Source: Thermotoga sp.
GTDB taxonomy: Bacteria; Bipolaricaulota; Bipolaricaulia; Bipolaricaulales; Bipolaricaulaceae
Length of the DNA: 32,110 nt
NCBI GenBank assembly: GCA_020724765.1
Contig: DYGJ01000004.1
Span: 1-32,110 of the forward strand
Direction: 5' to 3'
Shown here one piece after another: positions 1-7,903 of the stretch (positions are counted from its first letter, which is position 1; each line of letters starts with the position of its first letter). Below the pieces are notes generated by a model that made no database searches, was not told where the DNA came from, and saw only the letters and a program-made list of their open reading frames with translations. The translations under genes and the position numbers were made by a program.

Positions 1-198
1 CACCTCACGCTCGTGGGTGGCGTACCCCTTGACCGTCTCCACCAGGTTCGGGATGAGGTCGAACCGCTTGCGCAGGAGGGTGTCGATCCCCCGCCACGCC
101 TCCTCGGCCCTCACCCCGAGGCGGACGAGCTTGTTGTACGTGCCCGCGATCCACAAGAACAGGAGTACGAAGACCCCTAGGATGATCCATCCGATCAT
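1..198 (-). CDS. lemA: LemA family protein (N-terminal part, runs off window start)
   Basis: Reverse-strand frame from ATG at 198: [66 protein letters not shown]..., the LemA signature (YN.LV..R...[24 protein letters not shown]). GAGGAGG RBS upstream. Open to window edge. Confidence 0.9.
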   Translation of the reverse strand, partial: MIGWIILGVFVLLFLWIAGTYNKLVRLGVRAEEAWRGIDTLLRKRFDLIPNLVETVKGYATHEREV

Positions 199-287
199 GG
201 CTGCCTCCTCAGGATGCATTCTAGTCGAACCGCCCCTGCCCGGCGAACCGTGGCTGCGTCGGCTGGGAGCGGCTAGACTCGGAGGCG

Positions 288-929
288 ATGCAGCTCTACC
301 TGGACACGGCGAACGTGGCGGAGATCCGCGAGCTGGCGTGGCTCGTGGATGGGGTGACGACGAACCCATCCCTTGTCGCACGGGAGAAGCGACCATTCCG
401 CGACGTGCTGCAGGAGATCTGTGCGATCGTAGCTGGCCCCGTATCTGCGGAGGTCGTGGCCCTCGATCAAGAGGGGATCGTGCGCGAGGCGCGCGAGCTG
501 GCCAAGGTCGCCGCGAACGTGGTGATCAAGGTTCCGATGACGGAGACTGGGATGCAGGCGGTCCAGACCCTGTCGCGGGAGGGGATCCATACCAACGTGA
601 CCCTCGTCTTCTCCGCGAACCAGGCGTTGCTGGCGGCCAAGTGCGGGGCGACCTACGTCTCCCCGTTCGTGGGGAGGATCGACGACGCCGGTGGGGACGG
701 AATGGCTCTTGTGGAGGAGATCCTGAGCGTGTATGACCTGCACGACTTGCCCACCGAGGTCATCGTGGCCAGCGTCCGCCATCCCGGGCACGTCTTGCAG
801 GCGGCGCTTCTCGGCGCGCACATCGCCACGGTCCCATGCGATGTCCTGAAGAAGCTGTTCGGGCATCCCCTCACCGACGCTGGGATCGCCCGGTTCCTCA
901 AGGACTGGCAGCAGGTTCCGCAGGGCTAA
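288..929 (+). CDS. Transaldolase / fructose-6-phosphate aldolase-like protein
   Basis: [15 protein letters not shown]...GVTTNPSL...[14 protein letters not shown]...[32 protein letters not shown]...[12 protein letters not shown]; transaldolase motifs including the Schiff-base Lys region (IKVPMT). Confidence 0.93.
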   Translation: MQLYLDTANVAEIRELAWLVDGVTTNPSLVAREKRPFRDVLQEICAIVAGPVSAEVVALDQEGIVREARELAKVAANVVIKVPMTETGMQAVQTLSREGIHTNVTLVFSANQALLAAKCGATYVSPFVGRIDDAGGDGMALVEEILSVYDLHDLPTEVIVASVRHPGHVLQAALLGAHIATVPCDVLKKLFGHPLTDAGIARFLKDWQQVPQG

Positions 930-1021
930 AAGCCTTTGCGGGACGGCCCGCGGAGCCTCGGGCCACGCGGAGAAGGTCGGGGCCCCGCCGCAAGGCTCAC
1001 CCCAGAGGCATCGAGAACACC

Positions 1022-1362
1022 CGGCCGACTGAAGGCCCCACCACAATGGGCACCAAGGGCACGAAGAACGGCCAGCAAGAACCCCAGGGTTGGAGCCCCG
1101 AATTCCGTTGTGCTCTTTGTGCCAGCCTTCGTGTCCTCCGTGGTGCAGTCTGGGGTTCTCTACCGCAAGGCGCGGCGGCCCCCTGGCCGACCAAAGGGTT
1201 CACCACAACGGACACCAGGGGCACAAAGGAGAGAGCAGGACCAGCCGCTCGGAGGCTGGTCTAGAAACAGAAGACCCCTTGGTGTTCTTCGTGCCCGTTG
1301 TGGTAGAGGGGTTTGTCTCCGTTCTCTCCGCCTTGGTGGTGTAGTCTGGGGTTCCCTCTGCG
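1022..1362. repeat. Degenerate inverted/direct intergenic repeat tract (two copies of a unit plus extra inverted arms)
   Basis: CACCACAAtGGgCACCAaGGGCACgAAG (1039-1066) is repeated as CACCACAAcGGaCACCAgGGGCACaAAG (1201-1228), offset 162. Inverted counterparts include TTGTGCTCTTTGTGCCAGCCTTCGTGTCCTCCGTGGTG (about 1108-1145) and GGTGTTCTTCGTGCCCGTTGTGGTAG (1281-1306). GTGGTGcAGTCTGGGGTTCtCT (about 1140-1161) recurs as GTGGTGtAGTCTGGGGTTCcCT (about 1336-1357). Confidence 0.7.
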
Positions 1363-1429
1363 ATTTCGGGGGCCTCTGCGGTAAGATGGGCCGGCACGTA
1401 GAGCGAACCCACACATCAGGAGGAGACGG

Positions 1430-1678
1430 ATGAAGCTTCCCCCCAAGCCACAGGAAAAGGTGCTCACCCGTGAGGGGTACGAGCGTTTCCAGAAGGAACT
1501 GGAAGAGCTGCTGCGCGTGCGTCGGCCGAAGGTCATCGAGCGGCTGCGGGCGGCGCGGGAGCTGGGGGATCTGCGGGAGAACTCCGAATACCACGCAGCC
1601 AAGGAAGAGCAGGGCTACGTTGAGAACAGGATTCTCGAGCTAGAGCGCCTCCTCCGTGGGGTCCGCATCATCGAGTAG
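1430..1678 (+). CDS. Stand-alone GreA/GreB N-terminal (coiled-coil) domain protein
   Basis: 82 aa: ...LTREGYERFQKELEELLRVRRPKVIERLRAARELGDLRENSEYHAAKEEQGYVENRILELERLLRGVRIIE; matches the GreA N-terminal domain including the GDLxENxEYHAAxxxQG tip. Stops (TAG 1676-1678) where the C-terminal FKBP-like domain would begin. AGGAGG RBS upstream. Confidence 0.88.
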   Translation: MKLPPKPQEKVLTREGYERFQKELEELLRVRRPKVIERLRAARELGDLRENSEYHAAKEEQGYVENRILELERLLRGVRIIE

Positions 1679-1749
1679 GCCGCGTGGAGCCTGAAGGGGC
1701 CGCAGTTCCGTGCGGCATCAGGTTTGGCGCGGGAGGAGAAGATCAGCCG

Positions 1750-2643
1750 TTGAACAGAACCCGCCTGGATAGCCGGCTTATCCTCGCCGTCGCGGCGATG
1801 CTCGTCATGTGGGCGTCGGCGTTCGCGGCGATCCGCAGCGCCCTCCCGGCATTCCCTCCGGGAGCGCTGGCCCTGCTGAGATTCCTGTTCGCCTCGGTCA
1901 CGCTGGGCGCGCTGAGCCTCGCGCGAGGGATGCCCCGGCCCGCTCGGCGCGACCTGCCGACCCTCCTCAGTCTGGGGGTCCTCGGGATCACGATCTACCA
2001 CCTGAGCCTGAACTGGGGGCAGCAGACGGTGACAGCAGGAGCGGCGAGCCTGCTCATCGCATCGGCGCCGATGGTCACCGCGCTGCTGGCGCGGCTCCTC
2101 CTCAAGGAAGCGCTCGGTCGGTGGGCGTGGGACGGGATCCTTCTTGGGTTCGGGGGGATCGCCCTCATCACCCTGGGCGAGGGTAAGGCGTTGCGCATCG
2201 AGCCGGGGGCGCTCGTCATCCTTCTCGCCGCCGTGTCGGCGAGCCTGTACAGCGTCCTGCAGAAGAAGCACGTCGACCGCTACCCCCCGCTCGCGTTCAC
2301 GACCTACGTCGTGTGGGCGGGGACGGTCCCGATGCTCATCTTCCTCCCCCAGCTCCTGGAGGCCCTGAAGACGGCCCCGGCAGGCGCGATCGCGGCCGTG
2401 GCCTACCTAGGCGCGTTCCCGGGCGGCCTGGCCTACGTCCTGTGGGTGTATGGCCTTTCTCGGACCACGGCGTCCCGCCTGTCGAGCTTTCTCTACCTGA
2501 GCCCAGTGCTGGCGATCGCCATTGCCTGGGTCTGGCTCCGCGAGATCCCGAGCTGGCTCTCCCTCATCGGCGGACTGGTGACAATCGGGGGCGTAGCGCT
2601 CGCCAACCTGCGCCGGGGTTCCGCAATTCGTCCGTCAGCCTGA
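1750..2643 (+). CDS. EamA/DMT-family permease
   Basis: Multi-TM; MWASAFAAIRSALPAFPPGALALLRFLFA and the second EamA repeat ASLYSVLQKKHVDRYPPLAFTTYVVWAGTVPML. TTG start at 1750 chosen because of upstream GGGAGGAG; an upstream ATG at 1684 is in frame. Confidence 0.88.
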   Translation: MNRTRLDSRLILAVAAMLVMWASAFAAIRSALPAFPPGALALLRFLFASVTLGALSLARGMPRPARRDLPTLLSLGVLGITIYHLSLNWGQQTVTAGAASLLIASAPMVTALLARLLLKEALGRWAWDGILLGFGGIALITLGEGKALRIEPGALVILLAAVSASLYSVLQKKHVDRYPPLAFTTYVVWAGTVPMLIFLPQLLEALKTAPAGAIAAVAYLGAFPGGLAYVLWVYGLSRTTASRLSSFLYLSPVLAIAIAWVWLREIPSWLSLIGGLVTIGGVALANLRRGSAIRPSA

Positions 2644-3930
2644 CGGCGAGAGCGGCGGCGCGTGGAGGATCACCTCGATCCCCTCCCCGATCAGGTACAC
2701 AGGTTCGACCCCCAGGGTGAGGGAGCGGACGCCCTCGAACTCGAAAAGCAGTGTCCCGTAGATGTCAACTACTTCTACCCGTGATGGCGCCCGCAGCCAA
2801 ACCGGACCCCGTCGCTCCCAGGGGTCCTGCCACAAGACGGCCACGGTCTTCCCGTCCAGGCTGAACCTGGCTGTGGTGACTCCTCTCTCCGTGTGGATGC
2901 CCGTTGGCACGGCTCCCCGCAGCCGCGCGATGAGGTGCTGGTAGGCGAAGAACGCCCTCTTCTTCACCCCGGCTCCGCGGTCGGCCGGGCCGAACCCGTC
3001 GTACACCAGGCCCGCCTGGTCGAAGAACCCCTCGCCCGTGCCCTCGTACTTGGGCTCAGTGACGTAGGTCCAGAAGACCTTCTCCACGCCGAGCTGTCCC
3101 AGGAGGACGAACCGCTTGACGAGGTCGGCCGCCTGTTCCTCTTCCAACTGGACAAGGTCGCCCATGCGGCCGGAGAACGTGGACGTCTCGCTGACCCAGA
3201 TCGGCCGATCCCCGTACCCAAACCGGTCGAGCACGAGGCGCATCCGGCCGAGGATGTCCTCACCCGTGCGGTAGTTCTGGACGCCGGAGGCGCCGGTGGG
3301 CCGAGCCACGCCGTAGTAGTGGAAGTTGTAGACGTCGATCCACTCTCCCCCGCCGGCATCCAGGAACCGTCCGAGATACGGTTCCAGCGCCAGGTCACCC
3401 ATCTCCGGCCCATCGAGCAGGCCCCCCATGAGGATAGTGCAGTCGGGGCAGGCCGCTCGAATGCCCGCGGCGATGATCCCCGCCCGGCGGGCGAACTCGT
3501 CGGGAGGGCACGATGTGGCCCACCCCCAGTTGGGCTCGTTCCCGATCTGCCAGTAGCGGATGGGGATCCCGACGTGGGTCACGCCCTCGCCGGTTGTGTA
3601 GTACCGGACGATCTCCGCCACGCGCGCGGTGACATCGGGTTCCACCGCTGGAGCGAAGAACGCCGGGATCGGTGTGACCCCTTGGGCGACGAGGTCCCGC
3701 ATCTGCCGTGTGTCGCGGGTGTCCGGACCGGGCACGGAATTCGGGCCCAGGTAGAACCCGTACACCGCGCAGTCCACCCCGAGCTCACCCAAGAGCGACT
3801 TGTCCGGGAAGATCCCGGATGCGCCGAAGAACCCATCGCGAACCCTTACCTCCCCGCCGCCCGGCCATGCCGGGCTCCCTGTCAATGCGAGCATGGCCAC
3901 GACTACAACTGCCCCGTGATGTCGTCTCAT
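2635..3930 (-). CDS. Secreted glycoside hydrolase-like protein (clan GH-A fold)
   Basis: Signal peptide MRRHHGAVVVVAMLALTGSPAWPGG; RYWQIGNEPNWGW (candidate acid/base Glu in N-E-P), DVYNFHYYG, PIWVSETSTFSG (candidate nucleophile Glu). Start set at internal Met (3930). 9-bp tail-to-tail overlap with the EamA gene. Confidence 0.75.
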   Translation of the reverse strand: MRRHHGAVVVVAMLALTGSPAWPGGGEVRVRDGFFGASGIFPDKSLLGELGVDCAVYGFYLGPNSVPGPDTRDTRQMRDLVAQGVTPIPAFFAPAVEPDVTARVAEIVRYYTTGEGVTHVGIPIRYWQIGNEPNWGWATSCPPDEFARRAGIIAAGIRAACPDCTILMGGLLDGPEMGDLALEPYLGRFLDAGGGEWIDVYNFHYYGVARPTGASGVQNYRTGEDILGRMRLVLDRFGYGDRPIWVSETSTFSGRMGDLVQLEEEQAADLVKRFVLLGQLGVEKVFWTYVTEPKYEGTGEGFFDQAGLVYDGFGPADRGAGVKKRAFFAYQHLIARLRGAVPTGIHTERGVTTARFSLDGKTVAVLWQDPWERRGPVWLRAPSRVEVVDIYGTLLFEFEGVRSLTLGVEPVYLIGEGIEVILHAPPLSPSG

Positions 3931-4027
3931 CCCGCCCCCTTGTCCACAAGATACACCGACACAACGGGAGCGGTTCTCCATGAAGGGAGATGCTCAGGCG
4001 CGGTCTCCCAAGAGAGTGGAAGTCGGT

Positions 4028-5026
4028 TCAGGTGAGGGTGGGGAGGCACAGCCCGTCTCGCCCGACGAGGGGCGTGGCGGCGAGGAGGGCGGAGTAGATC
4101 GCCTCCTCGGTGGCCTCTGCGGCTGCCCGATACAGGTTGTCCATTGCCGGTGAGCGATCGGCGATGAACTCCACCGGGTTGCGATCCTGCCCGCGGGGGA
4201 TCCGCCAGCCGGTGGAGAAGGCGACGAAGAAGTCGCCGCTTCCCGTGGTGGCGGGGGCTCCGGTTCGCGCGGCGCCGAGCGCCGCCCGCCGGGCGAGGCG
4301 CGCCAGCTGCTCGGGAAGGAGCGGGGCGTCGGTGGCCAGGACGACGACGAGCGATCCCTTGTCCTCGCTCTCACCCAGCGGTCCCGCCGTTGAGGAGACG
4401 TGGAGGCCGGGCGGGGGGCGGAAGTCCTCCCGACGGCCCATGTTGGGCAGGGCAAGGGCACCCACAATAGACGACCCCACGGCGCGGGAGGCGGTTCCGA
4501 TGCCGGACTTGAACCCGAAGGTCACCGTGCCGGTCCCGGCCCCCACGCACCCTTCGACCACGACCTCCCCAGCCCCGTCCAGGGCCGCCAAAGCATCAGC
4601 CTCGGACACTGGCCGGGTCTCGATCGCCGACAACCGCGCGTCATTGCACTCCAGTACAACCGGGTTCACGGACTTCGCCGCGGGGTAGCGGGCGAGGGTC
4701 CAGGTGATCAGGGCGTCCGCACACCGGGGGACGGCGAGGGTGTTCGTGAGGAGAATTGGCGTCTCCAGCTCCCCGAGGTGGAGGAGCTGCCACAGCCCGA
4801 CTGCCTTCCCGTGACCGTGCAGGACGAACGCCCCGGCGGGGAGCGGTTCTGCGTACAGATCGCCGGGGGGGAGAACCGAGGTGATCCCGGTGCGAACCGC
4901 ACCATTGCCTTCTCCGCGGATGATCGTGGTGTGGCCCACACGAACGCCGGGAACGTCAGCGACTGTTCCCCGCGGCCCAGGAGTGAGCCGACCCACGGAG
5001 TGCCCGGCCTGGCGGAACGCGTTCAC
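4028..5026 (-). CDS. P1 family (DmpA/BapA-type) peptidase
   Basis: DVPGVRVGHTTI...GVTFGFKSGIGTASRAVGSSIVGALALPNMGRREDFR...; typical P1 aminopeptidase layout with GFK.GIGTASR and the candidate self-processing/nucleophile region. Confidence 0.88.
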   Translation of the reverse strand: MNAFRQAGHSVGRLTPGPRGTVADVPGVRVGHTTIIRGEGNGAVRTGITSVLPPGDLYAEPLPAGAFVLHGHGKAVGLWQLLHLGELETPILLTNTLAVPRCADALITWTLARYPAAKSVNPVVLECNDARLSAIETRPVSEADALAALDGAGEVVVEGCVGAGTGTVTFGFKSGIGTASRAVGSSIVGALALPNMGRREDFRPPPGLHVSSTAGPLGESEDKGSLVVVLATDAPLLPEQLARLARRAALGAARTGAPATTGSGDFFVAFSTGWRIPRGQDRNPVEFIADRSPAMDNLYRAAAEATEEAIYSALLAATPLVGRDGLCLPTLT

Positions 5027-6387
5027 CCGTAGAGGAGGAACTCATACGGATGCGGCCGAGCCGCAACCTCGCGGATCTCGGCCTCCTTGACCGCGATCCA
5101 TCGCGCGATGAGCTCGTCGGGGAACACCCCGCCCAACGTGAGGAAGTCGTGGTCCCGCTCCAGGGCGGCGACGGCCTCGCTCAAGCTGCCGGGGAGGGAG
5201 ACGATCTTCCGTCTCCTGTTGGTCCGTGCGTTGAGGCTGTCTTCGACCGGCCCCCAGCCTTTGGCCACCGGGTCCAGTCCCTGACGGATCCCATCCACCC
5301 CGGCCATCGCACACGCGGCCAGCGCGAGGTACGGGTTGCAGGTGGGGTCGGGCGGTCGGTACTCGATCCGGGCTTGGGCAGGGTCGGTGATGTAGCCGGG
5401 GATGCGCACCGCGGCGGTGCGGTTCGCCCGGCCGAACGCGAGGTGGACCGGAGCCTCGAAGCCCGGGCCCAGCCTCCGGTAGGAGTTCGTGGATGGCGAC
5501 ACGAGGGCGGATAGGGCCTGGCCGTGGGCGAGGATCCCTCCCACGTAGTGAAATGCCGTCTCGGAGAGCCCTCCCTCGCTAGAGAACAGGTTCTCGCCCT
5601 TGGCCACGAGGTGCTGGTGGAAGTGGAGGCCGTTCCCGGCTTGGTTGTGCATCGGTTTGGGGAGGAAACAGGCCACGAGCCCTTCCTCGGCGGCGAGGCG
5701 CGAAATCAGATCCATCGCCATGGCGGTCCAATCCGCGGCTTCGAGGAGTCTTCCCAGCCCGAGCTCGATCTCCATCTGTCCGAGCGGGCCTCCCTCGTGG
5801 TGGTGGTAGCGCACTGGGATCCCCCACCGGCTGAGGACTTCCACCACGTACTGGCGCAGGCTGCGGCCGTGATCCTCTGGCCCCCCGGCGTGGTAGCCGG
5901 AGCGGGGCCCCGGCACTGCCCGGGGCCCGATCATCCCCAGCGGGCTCACCTCGACGTGTTGGCCGAGCGGCGTGTCCTCGGTCCACACCGCGTCGAACAG
6001 GTAGAACTCGAGCTCCACTCCGAACCGCGCCTCATCCGCGATTCCCGCACTGGAGAGAAACGCCTCCGTTGCCTTGGAAACGGTCCGCGGGGCCATGGAA
6101 TGAGGCCCTTCGTCCGGACGGGCGAGGTCGCACAGAAGGACCACCGATGGCGGATCACGGGTCGCGTCCACGCGGGCCGTGGCGAGATCCGGCAGGAGGA
6201 CGAGGTCCCCGCTCCCCAGTCCGTAGTGCGAAGCAGCAACTCCTACGCCCTTGGCGAACGTAGCTGGGGTGAGCTCGCCCGCGGGCAGGGTCAAGCAGCG
6301 TAGCCGGCCGAGGAGGTCCGCTGTCCGCAGGTCCACCCAGCGGAGGTCCTCCGCCTGAATCAGGGCGACGAGCTCGCTGAACGTCAT
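5023..6387 (-). CDS. Type I glutamine synthetase homolog (probable glutamine synthetase-like gamma-glutamyl ligase)
   Basis: 454 aa with GVELEFYLFD, HHHEGGPLGQMEIEL, MHNQAGNGLHFHQHL, PSTNSYRRLGPGFEAPV, NRTAAVRIPGY, ARIEYRPPDPTCNPYLALAA, HPYEFLLYG. The 4-bp ATGA overlap with the P1 peptidase gene suggests translational coupling. Confidence 0.92.
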   Translation of the reverse strand: MTFSELVALIQAEDLRWVDLRTADLLGRLRCLTLPAGELTPATFAKGVGVAASHYGLGSGDLVLLPDLATARVDATRDPPSVVLLCDLARPDEGPHSMAPRTVSKATEAFLSSAGIADEARFGVELEFYLFDAVWTEDTPLGQHVEVSPLGMIGPRAVPGPRSGYHAGGPEDHGRSLRQYVVEVLSRWGIPVRYHHHEGGPLGQMEIELGLGRLLEAADWTAMAMDLISRLAAEEGLVACFLPKPMHNQAGNGLHFHQHLVAKGENLFSSEGGLSETAFHYVGGILAHGQALSALVSPSTNSYRRLGPGFEAPVHLAFGRANRTAAVRIPGYITDPAQARIEYRPPDPTCNPYLALAACAMAGVDGIRQGLDPVAKGWGPVEDSLNARTNRRRKIVSLPGSLSEAVAALERDHDFLTLGGVFPDELIARWIAVKEAEIREVAARPHPYEFLLYG

Positions 6388-6396
6388 CTCCTCTCC

Positions 6397-7347
6397 TTAC
6401 GGCTTGGGCAGGGCGAGGTCCGCTGGGCCCCAATCGGACAGCTTGGCTCCGGGGAGCGATGCCTGGACGAGCTCGTGGATGATCTCGGCGTGCTTCACCT
6501 TCTCCCGTCCCCAGTCCGCGAGCATCGCGCCCGGGACCCACGGCTTGTAGAGCGCGCCCGGTCCGACCACACATGCCGGCCCCGGTTCGAGCTTGAAGTA
6601 GCACGGGGAGCAGACCCGGACCATCTCCGGCCCGTCGTAGAACCGGTTGAACCCGCCGAACGAGTCGGTGAGGAAGATATGGAGGTCCATCGGCAGGCGG
6701 ACCGCCTGACGGATCGAGGCCAGCTCCGGCAGGTCGAGGTCCCCCACCGGGTTGAACGTGTTCGCCCCGAGCTGCTCCAGGACTTTGGCCCCGGCAGCGT
6801 TCCCGTGTCCGGCGAACACCGACACCTTGAACACCACGTCCTTCGGCAGATCGCCCTTGGCCCGCATCTGGGACAAGAGCCACAGCAGCCCCTCGTCGAG
6901 GACGAGGAACCCGCGGAATCCGACCTCGACCGCGCGCAGGATGTCGGCGATCACGTAGCGGAGCTGGTCCGAGCCGCGGAACCGCAGGCCGGAGAGGCCT
7001 CCCTCCGGCGTGACGAGCTGGCGGCCCGTGTCCCACCCCGAGCGGGGTCCCGGGGTGAGGATGACCTCTACCTTGGACTCGGCCGCGATCTGGGCGAACT
7101 GCTTCAGCTCCGACCGAGTGAGGAGCGTCGCCCCCATCACCGTGGAGATCATGCGGTGCACGGGGATCTTCCGCTTCTGCGCCTCGTTCACCGTTGCCTC
7201 GAGGACCTCGGGCCGTTCGATCCCGGAGATCTCCATCCGGTACTGTGCCCCATCCGGGAACCGGTGAGGGCTGGCCGGTAGATCGTAGGCATCCCGGCCG
7301 GGAATCCCGTGCTTCTCCATGAGTTCCGCTACCTTTCGCTGATCCAT
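6397..7347 (-). CDS. U32-peptidase-like / TIM-barrel conserved protein
   Basis: MDQRKVAELMEKHGIPGRDAYDLPASPHRFPDGAQYRMEISGIERPEVLEATVNEAQKRKIPVHRMIS...; LVLDEGLLWLLSQM, NPVGDLDLPELASIRQAV. Start at Met 7347 (upstream RBS). 9-nt gap to the GS gene implies an operon. Confidence 0.6.
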   Translation of the reverse strand: MDQRKVAELMEKHGIPGRDAYDLPASPHRFPDGAQYRMEISGIERPEVLEATVNEAQKRKIPVHRMISTVMGATLLTRSELKQFAQIAAESKVEVILTPGPRSGWDTGRQLVTPEGGLSGLRFRGSDQLRYVIADILRAVEVGFRGFLVLDEGLLWLLSQMRAKGDLPKDVVFKVSVFAGHGNAAGAKVLEQLGANTFNPVGDLDLPELASIRQAVRLPMDLHIFLTDSFGGFNRFYDGPEMVRVCSPCYFKLEPGPACVVGPGALYKPWVPGAMLADWGREKVKHAEIIHELVQASLPGAKLSDWGPADLALPKP

Positions 7348-7472
7348 CGCGCCTCCTGGCCGATTGGGAAGTAACTCGATGATACCCGCAACCCGGGTCG
7401 GGAGGCTCGGAGGAGTTGGGGGCATGGTTCAGGTGGGGCACTTCTGTCGCAGCGAAACGACGATCCAGAAGC

Positions 7473-7478
7473 TATACT
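7473..7478 (+). promoter_or_regulatory. Possible -10 element (TATACT) upstream of the 7559 operon
   Basis: GCTATACTCC in the divergent intergenic region 7348-7558; the -35 region is weak, so this rests on the -10 alone. Confidence 0.3.
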
Positions 7479-7558
7479 CCTGGAGGTTCCTCAGGACCGT
7501 TGGGATCTCTGGCCTCGTCCATGAATCACGGATGACGCGGGTTCGAAGGAGGTAAACG

Positions 7559-7903
7559 ATGGGCAACATTCAGTGGGCCGACCTGCCGCCATGGGCGCTG
7601 GCGGGCATCGTGGTGTTGGGTCTCGCCCAGCTTTCCCTGCAGGTTTTCGCGGTCGTGAACGTGTTCCGCACGCCGGAAGAACGGCTGGTCACCGGACGGC
7701 GGTGGGTGTGGGTTCTCGTCATCGTGTTGGGCTGGATCGGGCTGATCGTGTACTTCACTGCTGCCCGACGGCCGACGGTGGAGCAAGACCCGCTCCATGC
7801 CACTCCCGACTCAGACGGTTCTGCCAGCGCGAAGGCGCGGCAGGCGGCCGACCTCCTGTACGGAAAACCCTCCACCACGAACGTCCGTCGCGACGAACGA
7901 TGA
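7559..7903 (+). CDS. PLDc_N-type two-TM membrane protein preceding ABC transporter
   Basis: WADLPPWALAGIVVLGLAQLSLQVFAVVNVFRTPEERLVTGRRWVWVLVIVLGWIGLIVYFTAARRP; two TM helices with RRWVW.LVI.LGWIG.I.YF, as in PLDc_N proteins. AGGAGGT RBS. Confidence 0.8.
   Translation: MGNIQWADLPPWALAGIVVLGLAQLSLQVFAVVNVFRTPEERLVTGRRWVWVLVIVLGWIGLIVYFTAARRPTVEQDPLHATPDSDGSASAKARQAADLLYGKPSTTNVRRDER

Noticed and set aside
273-1046. 257-aa minus ORF opposite transaldolase
   Set aside because: The transaldolase frame is unambiguous; the antisense product has no motifs.
936-1433. Several overlapping ORFs (936-1433 +, 1160-1594 -, 1090-1344 +) through the repeat tract
   Set aside because: They translate repeats in multiple frames without conserved domains; the underlying signal is the inverted/direct repeat structure.
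2893-4035. Long + strand ORF (380 aa) opposite the glycoside hydrolase-like gene
   Set aside because: Antisense shadow of a high-GC gene: composition is Pro/Arg/His/Asp-rich, no family motifs, while the minus strand has clear catalytic motifs and a signal peptide.
6475-7281. 268-aa + strand ORF opposite the U32-like gene (and 5524-6303 opposite the GS gene)
   Set aside because: Shadow ORFs with HDLRE-rich low-complexity composition and no recognisable domain.
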